In this document: positions 1 through 6,288 of the stretch, one piece after another
How positions within the stretch are numbered: the stretch's first letter is position 1
Layout of the letters: every line of letters starts with the position of its first letter
DNA from: a virus
Virus record (IMG/VR): IMGVR_UViG_3300023174_000354
Coordinates: 1 to 37,963 of that record
DNA length: 37,963 nt
Direction: 5' to 3' (one strand)
Translations under genes and position numbers: made by a program
Notes under the pieces: model-generated
What the model was told of the DNA's origin: nothing
The model's input: only the letters and a program-made list of their open reading frames with translations
Databases searched by the model: none

Positions 1-153
1 ATGGCGTTCTACTCGCCGACTGTGCGAGAGATCGCCAAGGCGATGTCGATCAGGAGCCCAAACGGCGTGGTGGTCCACCTCGAGGCCTTGGAGAAGAAGG
101 GCTGGATCAGGCGCCGGCCGAATTCCACCCGCGGCATTGAGGTAATGCCATGA
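1..153 (+). CDS. LexA-like winged-helix DNA-binding protein, probably 5' truncated
   Basis: The 50 visible residues match the second half of the LexA N-terminal winged helix: YSPTVREIAKAM, then RSPNGVVVHLEALEKKGWI, then the wing RGIEV. LexA normally has about 20 residues before YSPTVREI (helix 1), so the gene most likely begins upstream of the window and the ATG at base 1 is probably an internal codon. The C-terminal self-cleaving peptidase domain of LexA is absent, because the stop comes directly after the wing. I infer a small stand-alone operator-binding regulator that cannot be inactivated by RecA-type autocleavage. It overlaps the next gene by ATGA. A second, diverged LexA-like domain lies at 36783-37025. 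Confidence 0.75.
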   Translation: MAFYSPTVREIAKAMSIRSPNGVVVHLEALEKKGWIRRRPNSTRGIEVMP

Positions 154-311
154 CGATTGAGCAGTTTGTGTGCATCGCGATTGGATGCGTGATGCAGGGT
201 GCGACTTTTGTACTGGGTGTTCTGGTTGGAATCTCGATGAGAAAGGATTCACATCGTGAAGCGCAAGTACAAGGACTCGGAGGCTCCCAGCAGGTGGGAC
301 GAAAGCTGTAG
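150..311 (+). CDS. Small single-helix membrane peptide (copy 1)
   Basis: A 53-residue product starts with ATG overlapping the upstream TGA. Residues about 5-28 form one hydrophobic helix, followed by a basic patch (MRKDSHRE), as expected for an inner-membrane peptide with its tail in the cytoplasm. It resembles the peptide at 37210-37476: both have ATF..G..VGI..RKD..H at the same place. Both follow a LexA-like gene in the same orientation, directly here and with one gene between at the right end. The GAAAGGA inside the RKD codons (241-247) doubles as a possible ribosome binding site for the overlapping downstream frame. Function unknown; a membrane effector or a regulator is possible. Confidence 0.6.
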   Translation: MTIEQFVCIAIGCVMQGATFVLGVLVGISMRKDSHREAQVQGLGGSQQVGRKL

Positions 312-426
312 CAGGAACTCCCTGAGGCCATCGCCGTGGGTACGGCGTAGGATCAAGGAATTGGGGCTCAGTGGCACTCTGGTGAAGCACTGGGTGCCAC
401 CAGCCGTACGAGTGATGGTCAGGTGA
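256..426 (+). CDS. Small basic protein overlapping the membrane peptide
   Basis: A GTG-initiated frame of 56 residues, very rich in Arg and Lys (starts MKRKYKDSEAP, ends PAVRVMVR). It begins inside the preceding membrane-peptide gene in another frame, 8 nt after GAAAGGA (241-247). The same geometry, GAAAGGA then 8 nt then a start codon inside a related membrane-peptide gene, drives the beta clamp at 37310. That parallel is the main support. I recognise no family. It could be a remnant of a clamp-like gene that once followed copy 1, although the visible residues do not resemble the clamp. Confidence 0.35.
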   Translation: MKRKYKDSEAPSRWDESCSRNSLRPSPWVRRRIKELGLSGTLVKHWVPPAVRVMVR

Positions 427-460
427 CTAAGTCGCTTGACTCGGCTGCGATGCTGCGTGC

Positions 461-802
461 ATGGGACGCATGAGCAAGCAAAAAGGCAAACGCGGCGAGC
501 GTGAGGCAGCAGCCGAGCTGGGGACGCTTCTTGGATGCAATGCCAGGCGTGGCGTGCAGTATCAGGGAAGCACAGACTCGCCAGACGTTGTGCTTGAAGG
601 CGTCGGCATTCACGTTGAATGCAAACGCACCGAGACGCTCAACGCCTACAAGGCACTTGAGCAGGCCACGCATGACGCAGGGCTGAAGGTGCCGATCGTA
701 TGGCACAGACGCAACGGAAAGCCAAGCCTCGTGATCGTGGAGACTGCGAGGCTCGTTGAGTTGGCCACTGAGATAGCACGTACTACGGTGAGGGTGCAGT
801 GA
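461..802 (+). CDS. PD-(D/E)XK nuclease, Holliday-junction-resolvase-like
   Basis: 113 residues with the compact PD-(D/E)XK layout: an early Glu in KGKRGEREAAAEL, an Asp in STDSPDVVL, and ECK (E-x-K) about 14 residues later in GIHVECKRTE. This spacing is typical of phage resolvase-like and VRR-type nucleases of about 100-130 residues. It probably cuts branched or damaged DNA during replication and packaging. ATG 461 and ATG 470 are both possible starts, and neither has a strong Shine-Dalgarno. A 16-codon frame (423-473) ends at ATGA over the second ATG, which could couple translation. The downstream methyltransferase starts at GTGA over this stop. The fold assignment is good; the exact substrate is inferred. 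Confidence 0.65.
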   Translation: MGRMSKQKGKRGEREAAAELGTLLGCNARRGVQYQGSTDSPDVVLEGVGIHVECKRTETLNAYKALEQATHDAGLKVPIVWHRRNGKPSLVIVETARLVELATEIARTTVRVQ

Positions 803-1332
803 GTAACGCCAGCCTATACAGCTTCCTGCAGTCGTACTGCCTGTCGCACGACGTGCGGCACTACCTCGAGATCGGAACGCGAGAAGGCGACAGCTTGCGT
901 GTCGTGGTTGACAACTCAAGCGAGACGCTTGAATCAATCTGGTGCGCTGACTTGTGGGGTACAGACTACGGCGGCTCTGGGCGCGGCAGCCACTGGCACG
1001 TTGAGAAGATGCTTGACCTGCTTGGGTATGAGGGCCGTCGAGTATTTCTCAACGGCAACAGCCGCGACACGATTCCGGCGTTGATGCCCGAGAAGGCCGA
1101 GGCATTCGACCTGGTGCTTGTAGACGGCGATCACTCATACGAAGGCGGCATGGCGGATCTTGAAAACACGTGGCCGCTCGTAAAGCAAGGCGGTTGCGTT
1201 GTGTTCCATGACATTACGCATCCGGCACACCCAGACCTTCTGGCGTGCTTTGATGCGTTCTGCATCAAGCACAGCTGCCCGCACGAAATCATTACTGCCG
1301 ATTACGGCCTAGGTATTGCGTGGAAAAAATGA
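799..1332 (+). CDS. Class I SAM-dependent methyltransferase (Methyltransf_24-like)
   Basis: 177 residues starting at GTG that overlaps the previous TGA. Residues about 23-28 (YLEIGTREG) form the glycine-rich SAM-binding motif I. DLVLVDGDHSYEGGMADL in the second half is the VDG.H.Y hallmark of the Methyltransf_24 group, many of which act on sugars or small molecules. GGCVVFHDI follows as the next strand. No DNA-recognition domain is present. The gene sits directly before a glycosyltransferase with an ATGA overlap, so I infer that it methylates a sugar added by that enzyme. The target (virion or cell-surface glycan) cannot be read from the sequence. Confidence 0.75.
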   Translation: MSNASLYSFLQSYCLSHDVRHYLEIGTREGDSLRVVVDNSSETLESIWCADLWGTDYGGSGRGSHWHVEKMLDLLGYEGRRVFLNGNSRDTIPALMPEKAEAFDLVLVDGDHSYEGGMADLENTWPLVKQGGCVVFHDITHPAHPDLLACFDAFCIKHSCPHEIITADYGLGIAWKK

Positions 1333-2246
1333 ACATTCCAGAGAAGCTTATCTCGCCGCTCCCAGAGTTTGCCGAGTCGTTTGTGGCCATGCACGACATC
1401 GGCCAGCGTCGTTGGGAGGCGTCAAGCGTTGCGTTCGTCGGCCTCGCCCGCAACTGTGCGCCGTGGCTGCAGTCCAACCTTGCTCGGCTTGAGGTGCTGG
1501 CGAGCAGCTGCAGGCAGTGGAAGCTGCACATCGTGACGAACGACAACGACGACGAGACGCCTGACGTGCTCGAGGAGTTCTCGGCAAGGCACAGCCAGGC
1601 GACGTTCTCGGACAGCCGACTCGGGAGGCAGCAATACACGTCAGAGTTCGCTGGCCGGCGGACAGAGGCGCTCGCCGAGTACCGCACTGCGTGCCAGTCG
1701 TGGGTGCTCAAGCACGCACTGACATCCGACCTGGTCGTCGTCATCGACTTTGACTCGTGGGGCGGATGGAGCCACGACGGCGTGCTCCACGGCGTTGGTG
1801 CCCTAGCGTCGATGTCGAATGCGAGCGGCATGGCCAGCGTGTCTCTGGCTCAGTATCCGCAACTCGGCCTGGGCGATGATCAGAAGCCTGTCGTGAGGCC
1901 CGGCTGGGTTCACTATGACGCATGGGCTCTCAGGCTCAACAGCTACCGTGACGACTACACGGCAGGCGAGGGCGGCTGGAAGCACCAGTGGATACCTCCT
2001 GTCGGATCTCCGTGCGTGCCGGTCTGCTCGGCCTTCGGCGGGATGGCGATCTACAGAACGCAGGCGTACCTCGCTGGCATCTACAGCGGCGAGGACTGCG
2101 AGCACGTCCCCTTCTGCCGGACAATGGCCGAGGAGACTGGCGGGAGGATGTACCTCAATCCGTCGATGCGTACGGTCATGTCATGGATGGAGCCTGATGA
2201 TGGCGGGAAACACAGCGACGATCTGCATGCAGACGTTCCGTGCTGA
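1329..2246 (+). CDS. GT-A-like glycosyltransferase
   Basis: 305 residues. The N-terminal strand ASSVAFVGLARNC and the later LHIVTNDNDDETPDVLEEF look like the nucleotide-sugar half of a GT-A fold. DFD at residues 140-142 (VVVIDFDSWGG) is the DxD-type metal/nucleotide-binding motif. The pattern resembles CAP59-like and family-2-like transferases, so the exact class is open. I prefer ATG 1329, which overlaps the upstream TGA as ATGA; GTG 1320 in the same frame would add three residues. It probably transfers a sugar onto phage structural protein or host surface polymer. A second IDFDS-type enzyme lies beside the capsid gene at 15336. Confidence 0.65.
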   Translation: MNIPEKLISPLPEFAESFVAMHDIGQRRWEASSVAFVGLARNCAPWLQSNLARLEVLASSCRQWKLHIVTNDNDDETPDVLEEFSARHSQATFSDSRLGRQQYTSEFAGRRTEALAEYRTACQSWVLKHALTSDLVVVIDFDSWGGWSHDGVLHGVGALASMSNASGMASVSLAQYPQLGLGDDQKPVVRPGWVHYDAWALRLNSYRDDYTAGEGGWKHQWIPPVGSPCVPVCSAFGGMAIYRTQAYLAGIYSGEDCEHVPFCRTMAEETGGRMYLNPSMRTVMSWMEPDDGGKHSDDLHADVPC

Positions 2247-2550
2247 TTGGTGCAAGCACTTGCCAATTGCCACGCTCTGCGAGCGGTACACGATCACCAA
2301 GGATCAGGTGGTCCGGCTGCGTGCCGTCTGGACGCTGCCACTCAGGAACGACAGGCGACTCCGAGCCAAGCCGCCAAGGTATTCAGATCCGACGCCGGAC
2401 GAGATCGCCGAGCGTTGTGCGGCGGTGCAGAAAACTTGGGACGCCGACACTGAGGAGCGGCGGCGTGTAGGCAAGACGCAGCACTTCTTCCTGCCGGTTG
2501 TCGAGGTTCCGCCTGGCCTCAGCATCTACGACGAAGGAGATCACTGCTAG
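2197..2550 (+). CDS. Small possible helix-turn-helix protein
   Basis: 117 residues. The part WCKHLPIATLCERYTITKD followed by QVVRLRAVWTLPLR reads like two helices separated by a turn, as in small phage regulators. The C-terminal half is charged, ending VEVPPGLSIYDEGDHC. Possible starts are ATG 2197, ATG 2200 and ATG 2227. I chose 2197 because GGAG (2189-2192) lies just upstream, but that makes a 50-base overlap with the glycosyltransferase. The domain itself begins near 2227. No precise family is recognised. Confidence 0.5.
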   Translation: MMAGNTATICMQTFRADWCKHLPIATLCERYTITKDQVVRLRAVWTLPLRNDRRLRAKPPRYSDPTPDEIAERCAAVQKTWDADTEERRRVGKTQHFFLPVVEVPPGLSIYDEGDHC

Positions 2551-2594
2551 GACGCATCCTGTGCGTGGACAATCAGAGCTCACGGAGATCGTGC

Positions 2595-2972
2595 ATGCCT
2601 GTTTCCGACGCACCACTCGCCGCAGCCTCTGCGTTCAGCGACATCGGACAGCAGGTGTCTGCATTCCTTGCCGTGGCAAAAGTCAAGGCGGCCGGCGGCA
2701 TCACGTGGCAGGAGTTTGGCTCGCTCATGGTGGCACTGATGCGACTCGGAGTCAGCACGCTTGACAGCGTCAACACGCTCACAGGCCCGCAGAAAAAGGT
2801 GCTGGTGCTTGAGGCTGTGGCCGTGCTGTTCGACTTGCTCGCCGGACGATGCGTTCCGGTCGTCACCTATCCAGCCTTCGTGGCCGTTCGGCCAGCACTG
2901 CGTGCGCTGATCCTTGCGATTGCGTCTGGTGCTATTGAAGCTCTCATCCCGCTCGTGAGGTCAACCACGTGA
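2595..2972 (+). CDS. Hydrophobic/amphipathic protein of the envelope island
   Basis: 125 residues if translation begins at ATG 2595, which has GGAG (2584-2587) seven bases upstream; GTG 2565 in frame is a weaker alternative. The product has two long hydrophobic stretches, about 61-77 (VLVLEAVAVLFDLLAG) and about 92-115 (ALRALILAIASGAIEALIPL), and no Cys or catalytic motif. It is the first of six consecutive membrane or secreted products and overlaps the next start by GTGA. A holin-like or membrane-scaffold role is possible by position only. I recognise no family. Confidence 0.5.
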   Translation: MPVSDAPLAAASAFSDIGQQVSAFLAVAKVKAAGGITWQEFGSLMVALMRLGVSTLDSVNTLTGPQKKVLVLEAVAVLFDLLAGRCVPVVTYPAFVAVRPALRALILAIASGAIEALIPLVRSTT

Positions 2973-3526
2973 TCACAGCACTCCTCGTGGCGTTTGCCGT
3001 GTACGCTCTCGCCGGCCAGCAGATCACCGAAAGCATCAAGGCGTGGTATTCCACAGCCAAGATGCCCACGATCGACGGCAAGCACGTCGCTGTGCTCGCC
3101 CTGGTCGTCGCTGCTGCCATCTCGTTCATGCCTCGCAGCTCGAGCACGCCGAAGCCTGAGCCGGCTCCTGTACCGCCGGATGCGTTCAGCCTGCGTGGCA
3201 AGTTTGTCGGCCCGTCTGCCGCAGAAGATGCAGCGACTATGTCTGCTCTGTGCGGTGAGCTCGCCGACTGCATTGAGTGGGACGGCTCGCATGACCAGCG
3301 GCTGAAGACTGGTGTGGCGTTTGACGACCTGCGGATCGCCGCTCGCGAGATGCGGTGCAAAGGCGAGAGCATCGGTGCTCGCCAGCCACAGGTGAGGGAC
3401 GCCGTCCATCGGTTCCTTGACGACGCCGTGGGCTCGTCTGGCGGTCCTGTGACGCCCGAGAGCCGGGCGGCTTGGGTCTCAGCACTCCGTGACCTGTCGA
3501 GGGCCGCCGCCGATGTCACGCGCTAA
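2969..3526 (+). CDS. Two-helix membrane protein with soluble C-terminal domain
   Basis: 185 residues from a GTG that overlaps the upstream stop. Two membrane segments are visible, residues about 1-17 (MITALLVAFAVYALAG) and about 38-54 (GKHVAVLALVVAAAISF). A Ser/Pro linker follows (SSSTPKPEPAPVPP), then a soluble helical domain of about 115 residues with two Cys (SALCGELADCIEW). Two helices near the N terminus and a position before a membrane-anchored peptidase would suit a holin- or spanin-like lysis role, but the large C-terminal domain is unusual for a holin. No family recognised. Confidence 0.5.
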   Translation: MITALLVAFAVYALAGQQITESIKAWYSTAKMPTIDGKHVAVLALVVAAAISFMPRSSSTPKPEPAPVPPDAFSLRGKFVGPSAAEDAATMSALCGELADCIEWDGSHDQRLKTGVAFDDLRIAAREMRCKGESIGARQPQVRDAVHRFLDDAVGSSGGPVTPESRAAWVSALRDLSRAAADVTR

Positions 3527-4589
3527 CCGCTGGAGCGTTTCTGCAGTCGCCTTTGTGATCGTCATGGCGATCCTTGGCGCGCTCGTTGAGCGTGCCACGC
3601 GCCGCACGGCGGACGCTATTGATGCCAGGTTCGGCTACACGCCAGACCCGGCAGGGACTGCGAGGTTTCTAGCCGAGCTCGACCAGCCGCTCTTCTCTGA
3701 CGCGGCCAAAGACGTGATCAAGAACGCCAAGCAAAAGGACACATTCCTCTACCGATTTGCCGACCGTGCTCACCGCCAGGTCTACGGCAAGCCATTCGGC
3801 CCGTGGAAACAGGGCATAGGCGACTGCGTAAGCTTTGGGTGGTCGATGGGGAGCTACGTCGGGCAGTGTGTGGATTTTGCGGAAGGCGAATTGCCAGAGC
3901 CTCCGAAGCTCGTTGCCACCGAGGCAATCTACTCAGGCTCGAGGACGGCAGGGCGTTTGCCTCCAGTCAGCCAGGCAGGCTACTCGGACGGATCTTACGG
4001 CGGAGCAGCTGCTCGTTGGGTCGCCGGCAAGTGCAAAGACCCGAGCGTCGGCGGCATCCTGTTTCGCCAGCAGTACCCAGGTGTTGATCTCACGACCTAC
4101 AGTCCCACTAGGGCGAAGGAGTGGGGCAACGTACTTTGCGGTGGCGGGCAGGCCGGGATCTCGCTTGCCAAGCTGGCCAACAAGAACACGGCCAAGAACG
4201 TGGCACTTGTGCGGAACTTTGACGAGGCGGCGGCAAGTTTGGAAAGCGGATTTTGTGTGCCTGTGTGCAGCGGCGTTGGCTTTTCCTCGCAACGCGATGC
4301 CGATGGGTTTGCTGCCCGGTCTGGCTCGTGGGCTCATTGCATGTGCTTCATCGCCGTGAGGTACGCCAAGAACGAAGGAAAGCGTGACGGTCTTTTGTGT
4401 ATGAACTCGTGGGCGGTATGGAACTCCGGCCCAAAGTGGCCGGCGGACCAGCCTGACGGATCGTTCTGGGTGAGCCGCGAGACCGTTGACGCGATGCTAT
4501 CTGGAAACGACTCGTTCTCAATCAGCGGCATCAACTTTCGCTACCGCGACCTCGACCACGGCAACTGGCTCACGCCATCACCCAACTAG
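3513..4589 (+). CDS. Membrane-anchored papain-like (C1A-type) cysteine peptidase
   Basis: 358 residues. Residues 8-25 form an N-terminal hydrophobic anchor or signal-anchor. The catalytic set of a papain fold can be placed in order: oxyanion Gln100 and Cys105 in KQGIGDCVSFGW, His275 in GSWAHCMCF, and Asn298 in LLCMNSWAVWNSG, the NSW motif of C1 peptidases. Many extra Cys suggest disulfides outside the cytoplasm. I chose ATG 3513 with GAGGG (3499-3503) upstream and a 14-base overlap with the preceding gene. Its neighbours are membrane proteins and it occupies the place where endolysins often lie, so it may attack envelope protein during lysis. A virion-associated or entry role is also possible. 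No peptidoglycan-hydrolase motif is present. Confidence 0.7.
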   Translation: MSRANRWSVSAVAFVIVMAILGALVERATRRTADAIDARFGYTPDPAGTARFLAELDQPLFSDAAKDVIKNAKQKDTFLYRFADRAHRQVYGKPFGPWKQGIGDCVSFGWSMGSYVGQCVDFAEGELPEPPKLVATEAIYSGSRTAGRLPPVSQAGYSDGSYGGAAARWVAGKCKDPSVGGILFRQQYPGVDLTTYSPTRAKEWGNVLCGGGQAGISLAKLANKNTAKNVALVRNFDEAAASLESGFCVPVCSGVGFSSQRDADGFAARSGSWAHCMCFIAVRYAKNEGKRDGLLCMNSWAVWNSGPKWPADQPDGSFWVSRETVDAMLSGNDSFSISGINFRYRDLDHGNWLTPSPN

Positions 4590-4598
4590 GAGACACGC

Positions 4599-4826
4599 AT
4601 GGGTCTGCTTCTCTGGCTCGTATTCGGTGCGATCGTCGGCGGCGCCGCCAAATGGATTCTGCCGGGCAAGTGTCCTGACGGCTGGGTGCCGACCATCGGC
4701 CTCGGCATCATCGGCTCGCTCGCTGGCGGCCTGCCGTTTGGCAACGCTCCTGCCGGGCTGATCGGTAGCGTGATCGGTGCCTGCGTTGTCATGTTCCTCT
4801 ACTCGCTATGGAGCGACGACCGATGA
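4599..4826 (+). CDS. GlsB/YeaQ/YmgE-family small membrane protein
   Basis: 75 residues, almost wholly hydrophobic. GAIVGGAAKWILPG near the start, GLGIIGSLAGG in the middle and LIGSVIGACVVMFLY at the end match the glycine-rich helices of the transglycosylase-associated (GlsB/YeaQ/YmgE) family, which is usually a cellular stress membrane protein of about 80 residues. ATG 4599 follows AGGAGA with good spacing. In a phage lysis-like cluster it may act as a small pore or holin-like protein, or alter envelope stress. That role is inference from position; the family match is by motif. Confidence 0.75.
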   Translation: MGLLLWLVFGAIVGGAAKWILPGKCPDGWVPTIGLGIIGSLAGGLPFGNAPAGLIGSVIGACVVMFLYSLWSDDR

Positions 4827-5083
4827 CCCAGAAGGAAATTCAATCCGCCGTCGTCGTCGGCCTGGTGGCCGTGCTGATCACCTGGTGGGCAGCGACATCC
4901 GACTACTCGCCGGTGAAGCCCGAGCCACAGCGGCCCGTCCTGCGACTGATTCAGCGTCTCGCACGCCTCGGCCTGTGGGCAATGATGTTTGCGGAGCAGC
5001 CGCCGTCAGATCAGGCGTACGTCGTCCATGCTCGCGTGGACGCTGACGGCCACAGAATCGTCAACCACGGGCAAGGGTGGTGA
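4823..5083 (+). CDS. Small single-pass membrane protein
   Basis: 86 residues from ATG 4823, which overlaps the upstream stop as ATGA. Residues about 8-24 (AVVVGLVAVLITWWAA) form one membrane helix, followed by a basic amphipathic part (LRLIQRLARLGLWAMMF) and a polar tail rich in His and Asp. It sits between the GlsB-like protein and a secreted zinc-ribbon protein, so it is part of the same envelope cassette. A role as an accessory lysis protein is possible. No family recognised. Confidence 0.5.
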   Translation: MTQKEIQSAVVVGLVAVLITWWAATSDYSPVKPEPQRPVLRLIQRLARLGLWAMMFAEQPPSDQAYVVHARVDADGHRIVNHGQGW

Positions 5084-5086
5084 ACA

Positions 5087-5344
5087 ATGTGGCAATACAT
5101 CCTCTCCGTTCTCGCCGCTCTGTCAGCAGATCCGGCACAGATCGACCGTGAGGCTCCTAAAGCCTCGGCGGCAGTATCGGCTGCATACGCCACCACGGCA
5201 CCTGAGAAGGCTCCAGAGCCCACGCCAGAGCCTCCCAAGCCAAAGCCTGCCGTGTGCAAGGACTGCGGCGGCAAGGGCTATATCGTCCATGGTGATGGCC
5301 ACAGAACGACATGCCCAACATGCGGCGTGAAAAGTGGATCTTGA
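5087..5344 (+). CDS. Secreted or lipid-free zinc-ribbon protein, DnaJ-type CxxCxGxG
   Basis: 85 residues. A hydrophobic start (MWQYILSVLAALSADPA) resembles a short signal peptide. A Pro/Glu/Lys linker (PEPTPEPPKPKPAV) follows, then CKDCGGKGYIV and TTCPTCG, the CxxCxGxG...CxxC pattern of the DnaJ central zinc domain. The ribbon could hold zinc or act in thiol chemistry outside the cytoplasm. The linker length would let the ribbon reach across an envelope layer from a membrane anchor. A spanin-like role is speculation. It overlaps the next gene by 11 bases. Confidence 0.55.
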   Translation: MWQYILSVLAALSADPAQIDREAPKASAAVSAAYATTAPEKAPEPTPEPPKPKPAVCKDCGGKGYIVHGDGHRTTCPTCGVKSGS

Positions 5345-5693
5345 AAAGCTCATCAATGCTGTGCAACTCATGCTGCGGGCTGCGTCACATCGACGGCCCG
5401 TAGCGTCTGCACGCACGGTGGCAGAGATCACGATGCTGGCTGCAAGGCACTGCCCTCTGGCATCCTTGAGAAGTGCGGGAGCAGACGAGGCTCAGTCAAA
5501 GCTGGTGCTCGAGCACTGGGAGCAGATCGTCTACTCGCGATATGCCTTCCGAAAGGCACGACGTTTCAAAAGCCTTACAGCACGGAACGCGACGGCTCAG
5601 GCTGTCCGCTTGATCGTGATGGTAGTTTCGTCGCTGGTGAGCAAGGGCAAAGTTGACATTGAGGCGCTGCACCAAAAGTGCGGATGGGAGTAG
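5334..5693 (+). CDS. Hypothetical basic helical protein
   Basis: 119 residues from GTG 5334, within the last codons of the zinc-ribbon gene. It is helical and basic, with repeated Ala/Arg/Leu (SHRRPVASARTVAEITML; FRKARRFKSLTARNATAQAV) and a moderately hydrophobic stretch (RLIVMVVSSLVSKG) near the C terminus. No motif is recognised. It is the last gene before the tail-fibre block and could be an adaptor or a small virion protein. Confidence 0.45.
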   Translation: MDLEKLINAVQLMLRAASHRRPVASARTVAEITMLAARHCPLASLRSAGADEAQSKLVLEHWEQIVYSRYAFRKARRFKSLTARNATAQAVRLIVMVVSSLVSKGKVDIEALHQKCGWE

Positions 5694-5695
5694 TG

Positions 5696-6019
5696 ATGGC
5701 GACATACACGCAGCTTCCAGGCACGATGCACCTTTCCTTCAAGCGGGCCAACGACTTTGCTGCCGTTGTAGATTTCGACGGCATGACGCTAACGGGCTAC
5801 ACCGTATCGGCAGTGATGGTGAGCCTGGTGAGCGGGACTACCGTGCAGGCTATGACAGCGAGTGTCACAGATGCGGCTCTAGGCAAGTGCAATGTGTCGC
5901 TGACAGACACGCAGACAGCCGCCCTAGCCGCCGGCACCTACGGTTGGCAGCTTGACTGGGTAGCACCTGGGAGCGTGCAAAGGACGGCTCTCGGCGGAAC
6001 CGTGGAGGTAGCCCCGTGA
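5696..6019 (+). CDS. Small beta-rich tail/fibre accessory protein
   Basis: 107 residues from ATG 5696, with GGGAG (5686-5690) just upstream. The sequence is beta-strand rich and Thr/Ser/Ala/Val rich: LSFKRANDFAAVVDFDG, then alternating polar strands, ending GTYGWQLDWVAPG and LGGTVEV. The pattern resembles small phage proteins found beside fibres, often with an Ig-like or BppU-like fold. GTGA overlap with the next gene puts it in the fibre operon. Probably a virion protein. Confidence 0.5.
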   Translation: MATYTQLPGTMHLSFKRANDFAAVVDFDGMTLTGYTVSAVMVSLVSGTTVQAMTASVTDAALGKCNVSLTDTQTAALAAGTYGWQLDWVAPGSVQRTALGGTVEVAP

Positions 6020-6288
6020 GTATTTCGGCCAGCGTCACAGCGCAGCCAATCACTGCATCTGTCTCTGGTGGCGAAATCTCTGCCAGCGTCAGCAGCACCG
6101 TTGTCACGGCTTCTGCGTCTGGCGGTGTTGGGCCGCAGGGGCCATCTGGAACAGCAGGAGGGCCGCTATCCGATTTGTCAGATGCACAGATTGCTTCGCT
6201 GACTGACGGCGACGTGCTGCGGTACTCAAGCAGCAAATGGCGAAACTACCCAGAGACGAACATCACTTTTGACGCAGGAAACTTCTGA
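6016..6288 (+). CDS. Short tail-fibre protein with collagen-like motif
   Basis: 90 residues from GTG 6016, with GGAGGT (6004-6009) at good spacing. The N-terminal half repeats the ITASVSGGEISASVSSTVVT pattern, giving alternating beta strands. GVGPQGPSGTAGGP is a short collagen-like turn. The C-terminal part, LSDLSDAQIASLTDGDVLRY followed by SSSKWRNYPE, is a common cap or trimerisation segment in phage fibres. I infer a trimeric fibre component or connector between baseplate and the larger fibre that follows. Confidence 0.55.
   Translation: MSISASVTAQPITASVSGGEISASVSSTVVTASASGGVGPQGPSGTAGGPLSDLSDAQIASLTDGDVLRYSSSKWRNYPETNITFDAGNF

Noticed and set aside
1-426. Terminal repeats of a transposon from the duplicated module
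   Set aside because: The copies are strongly diverged, in the same orientation, and no transposase is present.
423-473. Sixteen-codon frame ending at ATGA over the nuclease
   Set aside because: Too short to judge; it may be a coupling leader but there is no independent evidence.
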